Source: Chlorokybus atmophyticus | Lineage: Eukaryota > Streptophyta > Chlorokybophyceae > Chlorokybales > Chlorokybaceae | Direction: 5' to 3' | Assembly: GCA_009103225.1 (NCBI GenBank) | Contig: RHPI01002048.1 | Coordinates: forward strand, 656,073-720,072 | Length of the DNA stretch: 64,000 bases | Shown: one piece after another, positions 48,171 through 60,843 of the stretch | Layout of the letters: each line of letters starts with the position of its first letter | Numbering within the stretch: position 1 is the first letter of the stretch | Program-made: the position numbers and the translations under genes | The notes under the pieces: generated by a model | Told to the model about the DNA's origin: nothing | The model's input: only the letters and a program-made list of their open reading frames with translations | The model's database searches: none

Positions 48171-49626
48171 AGGGTCGATTGAAACCCCCAACCCAAACGC
48201 ATTTGGCCGTGACGTGACAACCTCGGCCATCAGCAACCCTTCCCCAAGCAAGTGGAAGATTGGCAACGAGGTAAGCACTGTGTGACACTGTGACACTGTG
48301 TGTATGTGTGTAACGGATTGTTCTTCTGTGGACAGCATTTGCGAGATGCCGTCGTTGAAATCATAAACGGCCACTGGGTAGAGAGCCACGTTTATCCCAA
48401 GGAGGACACTATTCGTAACGTCATGTGTCAGGTGCTGTGAATGCTTCATGACCGCACTGCACCGTGACACTGACCAACCTGCCCGTGACAGGTAGTTGGC
48501 TTCGACCATGACGACGAGGCCGATGCGGCCAAGTTCTATGAGGTGTACTGGACTCCCAAGGAGTGCCCCTTCCACTGGAGTGTCGCCCTGAAGAAAGCTA
48601 CGCAGGTCCGGTCTGAGAACGTCACCAAGATCAAGCATGTCCTTGAGAAGGAGTACAAGTGGACACTGTTTAACAGCAACAAGCGCAAGTGAGTTGGGTC
48701 CCTCACCACCATGTCTGCTATGCAACACTGCCTTCTTACTCAGCCTCCATACACACGTACTCATCTCGCCTATTGTAACCGATTCAATCAGGCACATCGA
48801 CGCCCTAATGGACCCCGAGACCCAAAAAGCCCAGATGCGCAACGCGCTCCAAAGTAAGTCACAGGCACTATTCTAGCCTGGTGCAGGCTCAACTTGAACT
48901 ATCTATTTCGTGATTAATGCCTTGTCGGTATGACTGTCGCAGACAAGTCATGGCGGAGATTTGAGGTGACCGACACTGCAGACCTGGAGCGGAGGAGATA
49001 CATCCATGAATGGGGCAATCCCATAATTTGGCAAATAATTGTGCAATGCTGGTCTTACGCCGTCACTACACCTGGTCGCTGGCAGCTGACAGTCAACCAC
49101 CTCGCATACCTGTTGCTTACGATGAGCACTCTGAACTCCAGCATTAGCAATTAAGGAATGATGTAGCCCCAAACTACAGGCTTGCAGACGCGTTGCAGTG
49201 AATAGTGGCTTTCGATGCCACTAAGACATGCCTGTCACTACGCAGGGGGAGCGCATCCCAAAGGGCAAGGTTGGAGACCCTCTCCTAGCTGCCAGCATAG
49301 ACACACATGAAGAGTACCTCAGCGAAATCAACACCATGATGATGTCAATGAAGCGGGAGATGAGGCAACGGTACGCAGCCCTCCAGCCATTCACCCTTCT
49401 GAAACGCCGCACTGCATCTTGTGTCGAATACCTGAAAGATCCCAAATGGCGCCGGCCGCAAGAGACAGCAGCTCGTGACCCGCTCGCCAAGGCAGAAGCG
49501 GCATTTAATTGGCTGGCACAACCGTTTGAGGAGGAAGAGCAAGCTCCGGCGTCTCCTCCACAGGCCCCAGCGCGTGTTGCTTTGTTCCGTAATGACGAGC
49601 AAAGCGATGATGGAGAGGAGCTGTAG
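48171..49626 (+). CDS. Unidentified gene, six in-phase exons, 5' end uncertain
   Basis: Exons 48171-48270, 48336-48431, 48492-48688, 48792-48853, 48943-48965 and 49246-49626 join in phase with GT-AG borders to about 286 residues and TAG. Residues include NPSPSKWKIGNEHLRDAVVE, AAKFYEVYWTPKECPFHWSV, ALKKATQVRSENVTKIKHVL and YLSEINTMMMSMKREMRQRY, ending in an acidic tail (DEQSDDGEEL). I do not recognise the family. The first exon needs two bases of a codon from upstream. A frame from ATG 47799 (MPRGPSVSAPRRGGRR) could supply them only through a weak donor, while the exon at 37151-37350 leaves the right phase. Confidence 0.6.
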
Positions 49627-52009
49627 CGCAGTTGGTAGTCCGTTTAGCTGGTAGTGTACATAGCTACAAGGCTCTTGTGACTGAGTGTTGTGCATCTTAA
49701 ACCAGCTCAGTCAATCGTCATTATGCTCATGCACATCAATACTTGCATCCCTATGATATACAACAGATCTGCATTCGAGTCACATAATCGAACTACGGGC
49801 CTTGGCAAGTGACTGAGAGACACTGTACACATTTCAGGTACATGTACACAGCACAGGCACATAACAATGCTGGAAGTCAGTGACAGTCGCGTGTAGTCAA
49901 GCTATGCAAATACATATGACTTTAGTTAGGCATTAGTCACCTTCAGTTGTTAAAGAATGCCTTATTTTGTCGATAATTACCTAGTTAGTGCTTGTGAATT
50001 AGGCTTAGTCACCTGCGCTGGACTGGTGTGTAACCTGCAGGTGCTTGTCACATAGGCTGAGTCACCTATGTAAGACTGATGTATAACTTACAGGTGCCCG
50101 TTGTTTAGTTGTAGTCACCTAATAAGGCCTGATGTGTAACTAACAGTTGCCTGTAAATTACACAAAGTCATTTGTTAAGGCCTGGTGTGTGACTAACAGG
50201 TGCCTGTTAATCAAACAAAGTCACCTGTTAAGGCCTGATAGGTAACCAACAGGCGCCTGTTAGTTAGGCATAGTCAACTGTTAAAGACTAAATTGTAACA
50301 AAAAGGGCCTGATAGTAACGAAAGTTACTATTAGGTCCCTGTATCAAGATTACAGGTGGCCTGAGCCACGACAGTCTAAATTAGTGTCCTCAGGTGCACG
50401 GCCGTTGCCAATATTTAGTCGGCCGGCGGGGAAAACATATTGCGACGATCTGACAAGTTATAACTTGATTTAATGTACGTTGCCTCAATGATTGTTGATA
50501 TTAGCAAATATGTAATGAAGTATGACCACTCGTGTGCATATTTACAGTCTGTATACATTGTTCAGCATGTCTGGTGCAAGATGGTCACAGATGCTTAACT
50601 ATATATTGTTGACATTTTTTGAACGAATTTTTCATGGATATATACATAATCTACAGCAGAGCTGCGCGAAGCACACTCCGAGAATAAGGGTGCGCAAAGA
50701 CATGGCACACAAGCATATATACATGCACACAAGCAAATAAATCACTATTTGATAGGCGGGGGCTAATGTATAGCAAATAAAGACAGACTCTTAATTAGAC
50801 AAGACTCAACAATTAGTCTAGACCCTCAAGCAGCAGCGGGATAGTGGGATGTAGGCAAGGGCAAGGCAAGCAGAGAATAGCAACCCTCGAAGCGTAGGTC
50901 ATATATATATATATAAAGAGTATATCGACTTTAGACTTACAGATTGATGCTCATAACAATTAACATGTAACAAAGAAGTATGAAGTTGTTGATAGGAGCA
51001 ATAATACTCAAGACAGTTTAACAAATGCAGTTGCAGCGATATAAAGCGTCCATTAATTATGCATCACGCAACATTTTGATTAGCTGCTTATCGACTTTCC
51101 TTTTGTATATAAGGTGCAATGCTTAATGCAGCCTACCTACCTAGCGGCAAGCAACAAACACTTATGTGAAAGGCTTATTACACCAGGGTATAGCCGTAGC
51201 TTAGCTTAGCCTATCCTACCCTCGCCTAGCTGCACGTAGGGAGAACCGCACAGCGTGGCAGGCCAGCGAAGCTTGCAGCATGTGAAGTGTTGTGGAAGGA
51301 TGATGGCGTGATGTGCTTTGCAAGTGTGTCCCGGCCCCTCACGCCCTCAACTATCCCCCGGTGCTGCCACTTAAACAAACTATTACAACAATGCCAACGT
51401 TGACAGCGACGCAATTCACGTCAGTCAGAGTTAAAATTAGCAAAGTTGGGAGTTGTAAGCCAAATTATAGTGAGTAAGTTGTGAGTTGGTAGTTCCGGCC
51501 AAGTGCCACAATGCACATTGTCTCATGCAATTGCATATTGTAGTTTACTGCAACAATATGAAGCTGTAACACAGCAAACTGCAACACAACAACACAGTCG
51601 GCAAGATGAGATGACAGCAGCACACCCATAACTCATCGTTGACTCTCAACATGTGGGCACAATGTGCTCCCCGCGTTCACGTTGCGCAAACTCACTCGTA
51701 CTCACCTCAACGATGCATTTGTCCCATACCAATTTCGTCACACATTGCACCTGCGTAACACCGTGACGTGCCATACCTAAGCGACTTCTCTCTAGCCGGG
51801 TGGTGATATTTGAACATTCTTCGACATTTCCACATGAGTAGTCAGTCAACATACTAGCATTTGACATGACTAACACCAGCAATGGTGTGGCTGGTGTAAA
51901 TCATCTGCACCCGTCTGCACATCAGCAAAAACAGATACACACCCGAGCACTCATACCACAACCTGTTCTGTGGACAACGTTTGCAGCTTCACCAACAGCT
52001 GGCGTTGCT
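49627..52009. other. Intergenic, AT-rich, with a 53-bp minisatellite
   Basis: No gene recognised. 49990-50310 is a tandem repeat (listed separately). From 50450 to about 51130 it is AT-rich with an (AT)n run near 50901. Short open frames show no domain. Confidence 0.55.
49990..50310. repeat. Minisatellite, 53-bp unit, about six copies
   Basis: The anchor GTCACCT or a variant recurs at 50008, 50061, 50114, 50167, 50220 and 50273, exactly 53 bp apart each time. A shared core reads TAAGGCCTGATGTGTAACTA and then ACAGGTGCCTGTTA. Copies differ by several substitutions, so it is not recent. Confidence 0.88.
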
Positions 52010-52860
52010 AATACCTGGCTGCAAACACGTCATCAGGCATACGCACCATCTCAGCCACAAAGTGTGCTATATTACTAGTGATCTTTATGAACCGGTGAGC
52101 CTGAGAAACTACGATGTTGAGCTTTACTGAGACTGCCACCTCCGACTCTAGGTGGCGCTCTGTGGATGCCATCCCCCCGGGGTACATTGGTTGGCGCAGT
52201 TTGTTGTAAATCTGTATGCACAACTCAATGTCTTGTGTTTAAAACACAATGGGATCCAAGTAGGTAGATACTATAACCCCAGCTGCCGTCTCCCACAAGG
52301 AAAGTGAGTCGCCTGGGTACCAACCCCTCGCCAAAGCATCATTGGACATGTGAACGCCTGAAAGCCCATCACATCCACAACCACCACGTCATCAACATAG
52401 CGCAAAATACTGCGAGGAAAGGCTTGAAGCGCCTCTGCCATTTGAGTTCGTAGCCTAGCAGATGGATGTTTGCCAAATAAGTATCCGCACTATTGCCCAT
52501 TGGGATGCCAATGGACTGCCTGTGTACACGGTTAGTAGCTGTTTGCACAGACAAGTTGTCACACACGAATTGCAACCAAGCATGCATCAGCTGCGGGGTG
52601 AAAACCCTTGTTTGTGGAACATGTGCCCGCTGGCCTTGCATCCACGTTGCAGCAATGGTCCTGGTGGTGATGTTGATGTGCAAGTAGCTGCGGCGGTTGT
52701 TATCACGCTTGTAATGAAACACCTCATCCACCACAGACCTCATGTTGTCCAACAAAGCAACATGTGGTATGGTAGTGTACATCGTCGCAAAATCAAACGT
52801 CGTGCATTTGCTCAACATTGTCGGCTTTTTACTGGTAGCCGCAGGTTGGCGTGAGGTAGC
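52010..52860 (-). pseudogene. Penelope-like element reverse-transcriptase fragment B
   Basis: Minus-strand blocks TFDFATMYTTIPHVALLDNM (palm), VFTPQLMHAWLQFVCDNLSV, QSIGIPMGNSADTYLANIHL (the GIPMG block) and, after a frame change near 52410, ILRYVDDVVVVDVMGF with the YVDD catalytic motif, then a thumb-like stretch near 52215-52008. Frameshifts and the missing GIY-YIG endonuclease make it a relic. It overlaps fragment A in the TLDF/TFDF palm block but is clearly diverged, so at least two PLE lineages or old copies are present. Confidence 0.7.
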
Positions 52861-54033
52861 AGCGCACTTAGCTGAGCACCCCCATCAAGTCTGCTACGTG
52901 GGTTGATGCCTATGTCCTGTGGTGCTACACGCTTCAACAAGTTTAGCATTTAGACAGTTGCGTGTTCTATTAGCACTGAGCATGTCATACCAAAATTGCC
53001 CAGCATCCGTGCGGCCCTCCACCATTGCCCGTCCATGCGGCCCTCCTTTACATGTCAATATTAATGAAATGAAGATGTACATCCCCAAAAGTAGCTTAGT
53101 ACACAAAGAAGGGGGAGTCCACATCCTGCTGTTGCTGCTGGTGCAACAAGGCCGCTAATCAAGGCGCATGTGCAGGTGACTACAATTGTCATGTATGCAT
53201 GTCTAACAGGGGGGCAGTAGAGGTAGGGTGAGAAGTAGTGAGTAGGTAGCATGTCGCCGTTTGCCTTGGTGGGCGATTTGGTGATTGTTTGTGGTGTTAG
53301 TAACATTGCATGTGCACATAGGTTTGCATGTATGAATTTCCTCTTGCATCTTTTGTAAACTTGTGTGTATAGGATATATGACGTGCTATTAGGCACACAC
53401 ATGCAATGCATCACAACCACTCAAGCATTACATGCACACTAGTATACATTTCGCTGTTGTCACCACCGGACTAATCTACTGCACTAAACTACCAGCTACT
53501 AGCCTTCCCCGTTAGACATGCATGTACATGCACACACATGTGATTGCTGTATGCGCGGTGGACTTGTGTTTGGTTGCATGCCAAGAAGTGTTCTACGTAC
53601 AGTTGTACGTTGTTGATAAGCCACCAACATTTCATGCCTATCATATTCCAACTAGAAATGAAGGTTTTAAGAGGCTATGTTAGCACACCACCACCACAAC
53701 GAGCCACAGAGCCTTGCATGTTGCTCAGTGTGCTTGTTTGCATATCAGCAACCTCTTCAATTGCTCATGCGGCACATCAAACTGAGCATTTGCACTTTGC
53801 TTGGGACACCGTTGTTTCCCATGTTTGAGTTGGACACGGTAATACTCACTTTGCAACCGCCAACAGACATGTTGCGCAGTGTGTCAAGCAATGCGTCCTG
53901 CCCGAGTGCACCTACCAGCTTGCAACTGTATGAAGCTGTTGGGCCGGACAATTGGCACAGACCGGCTTGATCATCATCAAGCAGCCCTTGGATTAGCAAC
54001 CAGCAGCGGAGCAGGGTCTTAACCCAACACCTC
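52861..54033. other. Intergenic, no gene seen
   Basis: Between the Penelope relic and the ERGIC3 stop. Open frames up to 119 codons have no domain signature or splice-consistent continuation. Confidence 0.45.
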
Positions 54034-56431
54034 TTAGCTGAGTTTTCCCAGCTCCATCTTTTTCTTGATGGCTTGATGGCCATGGTACACAAATGAGTCG
54101 ATAATCCCAGACACAGTAAACACACCTGGCAGCACCAAACAGTCAGACTGCAGTGAGCAAAACCAGTAGGCGCACTTGATGTGGGAAGCAGCAAGCAGTA
54201 CTCACCTCCAACAATGGCGCAAACATTGGTTAAAAAATGCAAAAATGAGCTGCGGTGCTCTGTGTATGTGACCTGCGCATAGCAAGGGGAGTGATATGCT
54301 ATGATGCAAAATGCAACGAGTGAAGTGCAAGGACCACACATGAGTACAAAGCACAGAATCACCTACCTTGATTGGCGATAGGTCATAGAAAAAGAACACT
54401 CCCGGCAAACTTCTTCCCCCGGCCTCAGTTGGGCGGAAATGCTCAGTGACAGAAAACTGCAACGAAAAGAGTCATGTCGCAGGTGTGTACTAATTGCAGC
54501 GCTGCAAAAGAAGGTTGCTCTGACTGTAGTCATCAACGATACCTGATTTGTGTTTATCAAATTGTTGTTGATGTCTGTGTAGATTGTCGGCACAACCTGC
54601 AAAACGCTCAATGGTCTGACATGCTATTTGTGATGCAATTTGGTGATGCATGGCATTGCCAGACTCTACCTTGATGAAATACTGGTGCATTCCGCCAACG
54701 GCCATCTGGCTATGAACAACCCTGCACGTGCACAGACCACCAGTAAACACCTGCGTCTGTGTGGGACTGAACAAATAAAGTCAGCAAGTAGCTTACCCAT
54801 CAAGGGGGTTGCGCACACCGGGGAAATCAGCACCAAAACTCAACTTGTTGATGACGTGACTGACCTGCACGCAAGGATGATCTCAGCGCAACAGGCATAA
54901 CGATTGTACAACCAACCATGACACGACCAAAATGCCAGCACTAGAGCTTACATTGAACTCCATGCCCTGGAAGGGCATCAAGTCATGGACGTGCATGTTT
55001 GCTTGCGAAAAACTTTTGCCAGGAGCGAAGTGGAAATTGCCAGCGACCTTGTTGACCTGCCAAATTACAACTCCTCGTATCTCCAAACATCTTTGCAAAG
55101 AACTGGTTGCTAAAGCAGTTAGACAAGATGTAGTATACCTCAAGGTATCCATAAACGTTGCAGCCTTCACCAGCTTGGGCCCTGATGTGAGTAATGAAGC
55201 CTTCACGAATGCACTGATGTTCATAACAAAAGTCAGGAAGCTGAGCGGTTACGATAAACCAACAATGGCAAGCACCAGGTCAGTCACCTGCTCAATCCCC
55301 TCCCCTGTGTTGAAGGCCCAGCCCTTTTTCCGGTACGCTTCCCTTACTTCATCACAAGTGTTGCAGCACTGATTGGGTTTCTGATAAATCCGACAACTGT
55401 TATAACATTTCCTTGCAATATGTCCGCATTCCAAATTGCATGAAAGTTCGAATTGATTCATGTTGCTCACCTCTTCTGAGCCATAACAACTCCCACAGTG
55501 CGTGTCGTTGTGCGCAACATCCTTACCATCTTTTGTCTTCGCACTAGGCACCTGACAACATCACTGCCAGTGAGCCAGAAAAAATAGGCCTCTAGGTTGC
55601 ATGCGAAGGGGCCACAGTCCAACTGTAATGCTACATGCATATTCACAGCATTACCACAGCCTCGCCAACAATGTGCTTCGTCCCCTCATCAATGGGGGTG
55701 CCGTCTGCGCTCAACCGGCGCTTGTAAACATTGTGCACCTAGAATTGAATGACCACGAGACAACTCTCAGCGCGCTGTGTAATAAAATACATTTGAATTG
55801 TGCAGCCAGCAAGTGTGCACACAACTTGCATACACCTTACAGCAAAGCACAAATAGAGCAAGCAGCACAATAATCAGTTTTGGCAGCAACATACTCACCA
55901 CATCAAGATGCTGATCGCCGCTGATGTCCATCGCGTCTAAGCTAAGTATTGAGCAACCCATGTGCGGAAATGTGACATCCAACTGACAACCGAAGGAAAG
56001 TCTGTGTGTCAGTCACATAAGTTGCAAGTGCTTGTGTAGTACTACCAAATACACCCCAGCATGTGAACTGACTCACATTGATCTGCAAGGTTTCGCCGCG
56101 TGAAGTATCAACAAACAGTTCATTCTCTGTGTTGATGTTCAAGTACAGCCCTGCATTGCATGTAAAACTATCAGGTCAGTGCATTTAGAGCTATCTTTTA
56201 CAGTGCTATGCACCAGAGCTGCTGTCGGCCTCTTGTATGCGCATGCGCAAGTAGCGAAGCAAGCATGCACCATCTAAGGTTTGCATGCGTACCTAGCTCT
56301 GAAAAGAATAGAAGAGTCATGACAATAGTGGAAACAATGGTAATGAGCCCGCCGGCGAGGGTGCGCTTGTAGAAGTCCTCGTTAACCTTGGGATAAACAT
56401 CAAAGGCTCGCAACCTGCTGATGGGCTCCAT
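54034..56431 (-). CDS. ERGIC3: ERGIC3/Erv46 ER-Golgi cargo receptor, complete, 14 exons
   Basis: Exons 56431-56293, 56150-56077, 55982-55899, 55738-55655, 55551-55471, 55368-55288, 55213-55139, 55056-54952, 54864-54797, 54721-54670, 54596-54543, 54456-54367, 54272-54206 and 54125-54034 join in phase to 381 residues and TAA, matching the family length (about 383). Landmarks: N-terminal FDVYPKVNEDFYKRTLAGG, first membrane span LITIVSTIVMTLLFFSEL, CSILSLDAMDISGDQHLDV, Cys-rich CGSCYGSEE and CCNTCDEVREAYRKKGW, GCNVYGYLEVNKVAGNFHF, QYFIKVVPTIYTD, second span around FLTNVCAIVGGVFTVSGIID, and C-terminal AIKKKMELGKLS. With Erv41 it cycles in COPII/COPI vesicles and retrieves or exports cargo. Confidence 0.97.
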
Positions 56432-57807
56432 GGCAGGACAAGGCCACAGTCGCCAGCAACAAGCTGGAGCCTCAAACCACTAGAAGAAACTAGTATAGCG
56501 ACCTACAACTTACAACACCGTCCCCATAAATGTGCGCAACCATGCAGCTCAAAGTTGCAGTGCACACTGCTGCTTGCACTGAACAGCAATTGTCTCCGCT
56601 GCTTCATCCGTCCAGCTGCCGCAATGCTTTCGCCATCAGCTAATCAAGCACATGGCGTTCAACTCCTCCACAATCTAATCCGGCTCACCGTCTCCAACAC
56701 CTCGTCCTCCGCGTCCGTCGCCGCCGCCGCCGCCGGCTGCTCCGACGCAGTTAACGACCCTTACAGATGCCGTCATCGAGACACGTACACCCGCGTGTCT
56801 GCGATACCATTCGTAATCAGATAGCCTCACCGTCATCGCATTACGCCTCAGCGCACTTCAACGGATAATTTTCCGGGCAATGTTTTCCTACCGTTCTTGT
56901 GTTTTCGGCGGAAACAATTTTTTAAACGGTTTGTTTTTGGCTTTGCGGGCTTTCTCAGCTTTCATGTAGGCGACGACGGCGGCGGCGACGACGGCGGCGG
57001 TGGAGGCGACGGCGGCGGAGGCGAGGTGAGGGTGAGAGAGGTTTACGGCGTGTTTTGAGTGACATAGCTGGCCGTGAGTTGGGCGACGGCGGAGGGTGGG
57101 CACGGGGCTCCTGCTGAGGTGATTCCCCCCTGCCCTCCAAGGAGCTTGCCGCCGGTGTGGTCAGGGCTGAACGGTAAGGTCGGCGGAAATCGAGAGAAGC
57201 GGTGATTACACAGTGGTATGAAGCACATGGTTGTGACGCGTTGTAGTCATTGCATCGTCGCTGCCGGCCTTATTGCTTTGTGCATTAGCTTTCAACTTCT
57301 GCCTTGGTTGCTTTCCTTACTTAGCATGGTGGAGCCTTGAGGGTTTCTTGCATTCATGAGTGGGTGTTTGCATTCATTGCTTTGAGTTCTTGTTCGTGTT
57401 CAAGTCTTGGCATGCACCATTGTTGCAGATACTTCTGCGGTCAGCCTGTCAAAGCTGTCTGAATGCGCATGTTACTCTCAGTCATATCCCATGTGTAGCG
57501 TGTTACCCTAAGCGCACAACGCCAATCTTCTAGTGACATGACTGCGTATCAAGTTTGTGGCAAGTACTAACACCCACACACGCATCTGTGTGGTATTGCA
57601 GGAACAGCAAGATCAATGCAGCACTGAGTAAGGTGGGTATGTTTTGGCTACACTCACCAACACCCAAAGGTATTATAGCCATGTGCATCAGTCTTTCTGC
57701 TGTGTTTAGCATGTATCATCTTGCAGGTACACAGAACTGCAGTTGTGCAATGTGAGTCAGTAACTCATGCTGAACAATGCAGGGTGAGGCGGTAAGTGAT
57801 CAAGACC
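56432..57807. other. Region between ERGIC3 and INCENP-like genes
   Basis: Divergent upstream region with (CCG)n/(CGG)n runs near 56712 and 56970-57020. On the minus strand, 56888-57103 gives a 71-codon frame with an Ala/Val hydrophobic span followed by YMKAEKARKAKNKPFKKLFP, which could be a small membrane protein but is built largely on CGG repeats. A possible small INCENP exon (NSKINAALSK, about 57601-57631) lies near the right end. Nothing firm. Confidence 0.4.
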
Positions 57808-60800
57808 ATGCCGGCTGCCAAAGCAGCAAAGGCATACGTGGACAACATTGTGACAGCCAGCAAGCGAAGGCTGACTGTCTTGGACACGTGGCTTCCCAAA
57901 GTTTCCAAATGGCAAGCAGAGTTGCAAGAACTGTCGGACTGGCTAGACAATAAGGCGAAAGACTGCAAAACAGCCCTCAAGGTGCGTTGCTTGAGTGTAA
58001 CCATATGGTTGCTGGATCTCAGAACACTGCCATGATGTTGTAGAAGCAACTGGTGCATGGTACCAAGCGGTGCTGAACTTTCAATTGCACGTATGCAGAA
58101 TGTGCAGGTTGCTGCAGTGCCTCCTCAGGCAGCCAAGGAGGCATGCAAGGGCAGGGAGCACGCACCAGAAGACAAAGAGAACATCTCTTCTGCAATGCCA
58201 GCTGCCAAAGACAACAAGCCCTCGGAGGTGTGTTGTCCCAAGCAACCTCCCAAAGAGAAGCGCAAGAGAAAACAGCCCTTGTGCCCGCGTGAGCCAGATG
58301 ATCAGGATGACAGGGCAAACAACCAAATTCTCAGTGAGTTGCCTGTCCGGCAAACACGCGGCAAGACACGCCGTGCGCAGAAGGACAACATGGCCAAGAC
58401 AACGCCACGTCAAGCCCAAGACAATGCCGACATGCAACCTTCTCCTCCACAACGGTTCACTCGTGCGCAAGCGGCAACCGTTGAAGCTCCTGCCTCAGTC
58501 CAGGAGGAGACTGCCCAAGCTAGAGTTTTGTTGGGGACTTCACCATCCACCAAGTCACCTTCCAGTGCAGCAGTAGCAGCAGTTGAAGTGCATGTTGCTG
58601 CATTGCTTGACTCCCGGCAGGCTGGCAGCTCCCCAAACGAGTTTGTGGACGCTGTTGCTGAGACGCCAGAGCCCCAAGCTGCTGCCACGGCTGATGTACC
58701 AGTTAACCGTCTATCACCCATTGCCATCAACCTGAAACATGCCAGGAACGCAGGTACGTCTCCTGTGTTGTTGCTGTTGCTGCCCGCTTTGCCTTGAAAT
58801 GGGAGGTTGACAACTTATGCATGACTCTAGACCATGAAGCAGCTTCCAAGACTCCTGGCTTGAGGCGGTCACCGCGTCTAGCTGGTGTAGAGCCCACACA
58901 CGCGCCTGCAATAGGTCCACTACCTGCCAACAGCTCCAAGGACAACCAGACAGATGCTGTTACCGAGACACTATGCGAAGCACAACCTAGCAAAGACAGC
59001 ACGCCTCCAATGTCACTGAGGAGATCGCCCCGCTTGGCGGCAACCACCAACTCTCCCATAGCTCCCATTTCGTATGCGGATGCTGATCAGCAGCCAACCA
59101 ACACCCCGCCAGCACCACCAAGGATGGCATCTCCAGTACAAGAGGCTACAGCAGTCACACCCATGATGACTGCTGCCCTCGCAGCACCAACACCAGTGAC
59201 AGAACCGCGGCGATCACCGCGCTTACTTGACAGCACTCCAGCTGCCACGACACAGTCAGGAATTGAGGATTCACCAGGCTCTGCAATGGTTGTAGCAGAG
59301 ACGCCTGCAACAGCAGTGAAGCCTTCACCCGAGGCTGCTGAGCAATCACCGCCTTCTTTGCCCAGACGCTCTCCTCGGCTAGCATCCACCCAGAAGACAC
59401 CGGAAGTGGATCAGGACGCACCTTCACAGGTACGCATGCAGGAGGCATGGTGATGAGTGTCCTACTTGTACACGAAACACTACCAATGCATCCCGTGCAG
59501 GTTGCTGATGTTGAGATGGCGGCGGATGACAGCGATGCACGTGCCAAGGCACCAGCACCATCAGGTCCTGAGCCTCAGTCTGCAAAGGCTGCCGAACCAG
59601 TCAAGCTTTCGCAGCAAAAGAGCAACCTCGTGTCCATGGTGAAGTCGTTCTTGCCATTCGTCAACCGCGCGCCAGCTGCAGAGCCTCTGGCTAACAATAA
59701 AAAGAACATCAAGGTACATGCTCATACAGCGCAAGTGCTGCAGCAGAACATGCATAGCCTGCCTGAATGTGGGAAGGAGTGTTTTGGCTTGAGTGGTCAA
59801 CGATGCTTGCCAACAACAATGTTGGCGTTTAACAGGTGAAGGCATTAGAGGTGGCAAAGGCAGCGAGGCTTGAAGAACAGCAGCGGTTAGAGGAGCGCCA
59901 GGCGCGGAAAGCCCTTCTGGAGAGGCAAAGGCTGCTAGAGCGGCAGCAGCAGGAGCGTGAAGAGCAGCAGCGATTGGAGCAGCGGAAGATAGCCTTAGCG
60001 GAGAAGCAGAAGTTAGAGAAGCAGCAGCTGCTGCAGCAGCACCCGAAGCCCCAGCTCAAGACCCCTGCGAAGAAGAAGCAGATGACGAGTAGACCTGCAG
60101 AAGGGCAGGTCAGGAAGGGAGATGCAGCTGTGAACAATACCTGCAAACTGCCGGCTCTTGTAGTTTCTAAGCAGGTTCCTGGAAGCAGCCCCGGAGCAAC
60201 CAGACCGAACAGCAAGCTGCCAGCGGGGTTGGCCCAGCCGAGCATTGCAGCAGAACAGCCGCGCACAGAGCCTTCCAGACCTGCGCTTGGTGCACTTCCA
60301 GTCAATACAGCCTCCAAACCCAAGACACCTTTGCGGCCTCAGGGTAATGCAGGGTGGCCCACTTGTGGCGGTACTCTCAGTGTCATTGTGTGTGCAAGCC
60401 AGTATTGCTTATATGGTGCTCTTTGCAGCTGCACCTGCCTCATCTCCGCGCGAGCCTGAGTACGTCATATCTCCGTACAAGAGCGGCTCCGACTCTGATG
60501 ACGATCACCACGAAACCAAGCCAGTCCCATCTTGGGCTCGCAGCACAGCACTATGGCCTGCACTCTGCCAGCAAGTAAGTGTTGCCATTTGAGTGATGGT
60601 CACGAGTTGGCGCTGTCAGGCGATAATGCAGCATGCTCACAAGCGTGAACTACTTAGGCCAGATTGGACCCGGACAGCATCTTCGTATCCAGCAAGACCT
60701 GCAGCCTTGAGGAGATATTCCAGTACAGCGGTTCCAAAAGGAAACGAGACTTCAACCGCAGGTCGGACTCGGGCAACTGGCTAGAGGATCGGCTTACGTG

Positions 60801-60843
60801 GCGGGAAGAGCTCGCGTACAAGAAGGACATGGGCTTTGCTTAG
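57808..60843 (+). CDS. INCENP: INCENP-like inner centromere protein, 7 exons
   Basis: Exons 57808-57981, 58108-58753, 58831-59429, 59501-59713, 59836-60343, 60429-60574 and 60658-60843 join in phase to 823 residues and TAG. ATG 57808 is the first after an upstream in-frame TAA, though an extra 5' exon is possible. The C-terminus has the IN-box that binds Aurora kinase: PVPSWARSTALWPALCQQ followed by LDPDSIF. Before it is a long single-helix coiled coil (EEQQRLEERQARKALLERQR and onward), as in INCENP. The middle carries four RRSPRL repeats (LRRSPRLAG, LRRSPRLAA, EPRRSPRLL, PRRSPRLAS). INCENP scaffolds the chromosomal passenger complex and activates Aurora B at centromeres and the midzone. Confidence 0.85.

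Noticed and set aside
48132..48842. Minus-strand 236-codon frame
   Set aside because: It spans introns and exons of the plus-strand gene, whose splice phases are consistent; the minus frame shows no domain.
49990..50310. CRISPR array
   Set aside because: Contiguous 53-bp tandem units without spacers, in a eukaryotic genome.
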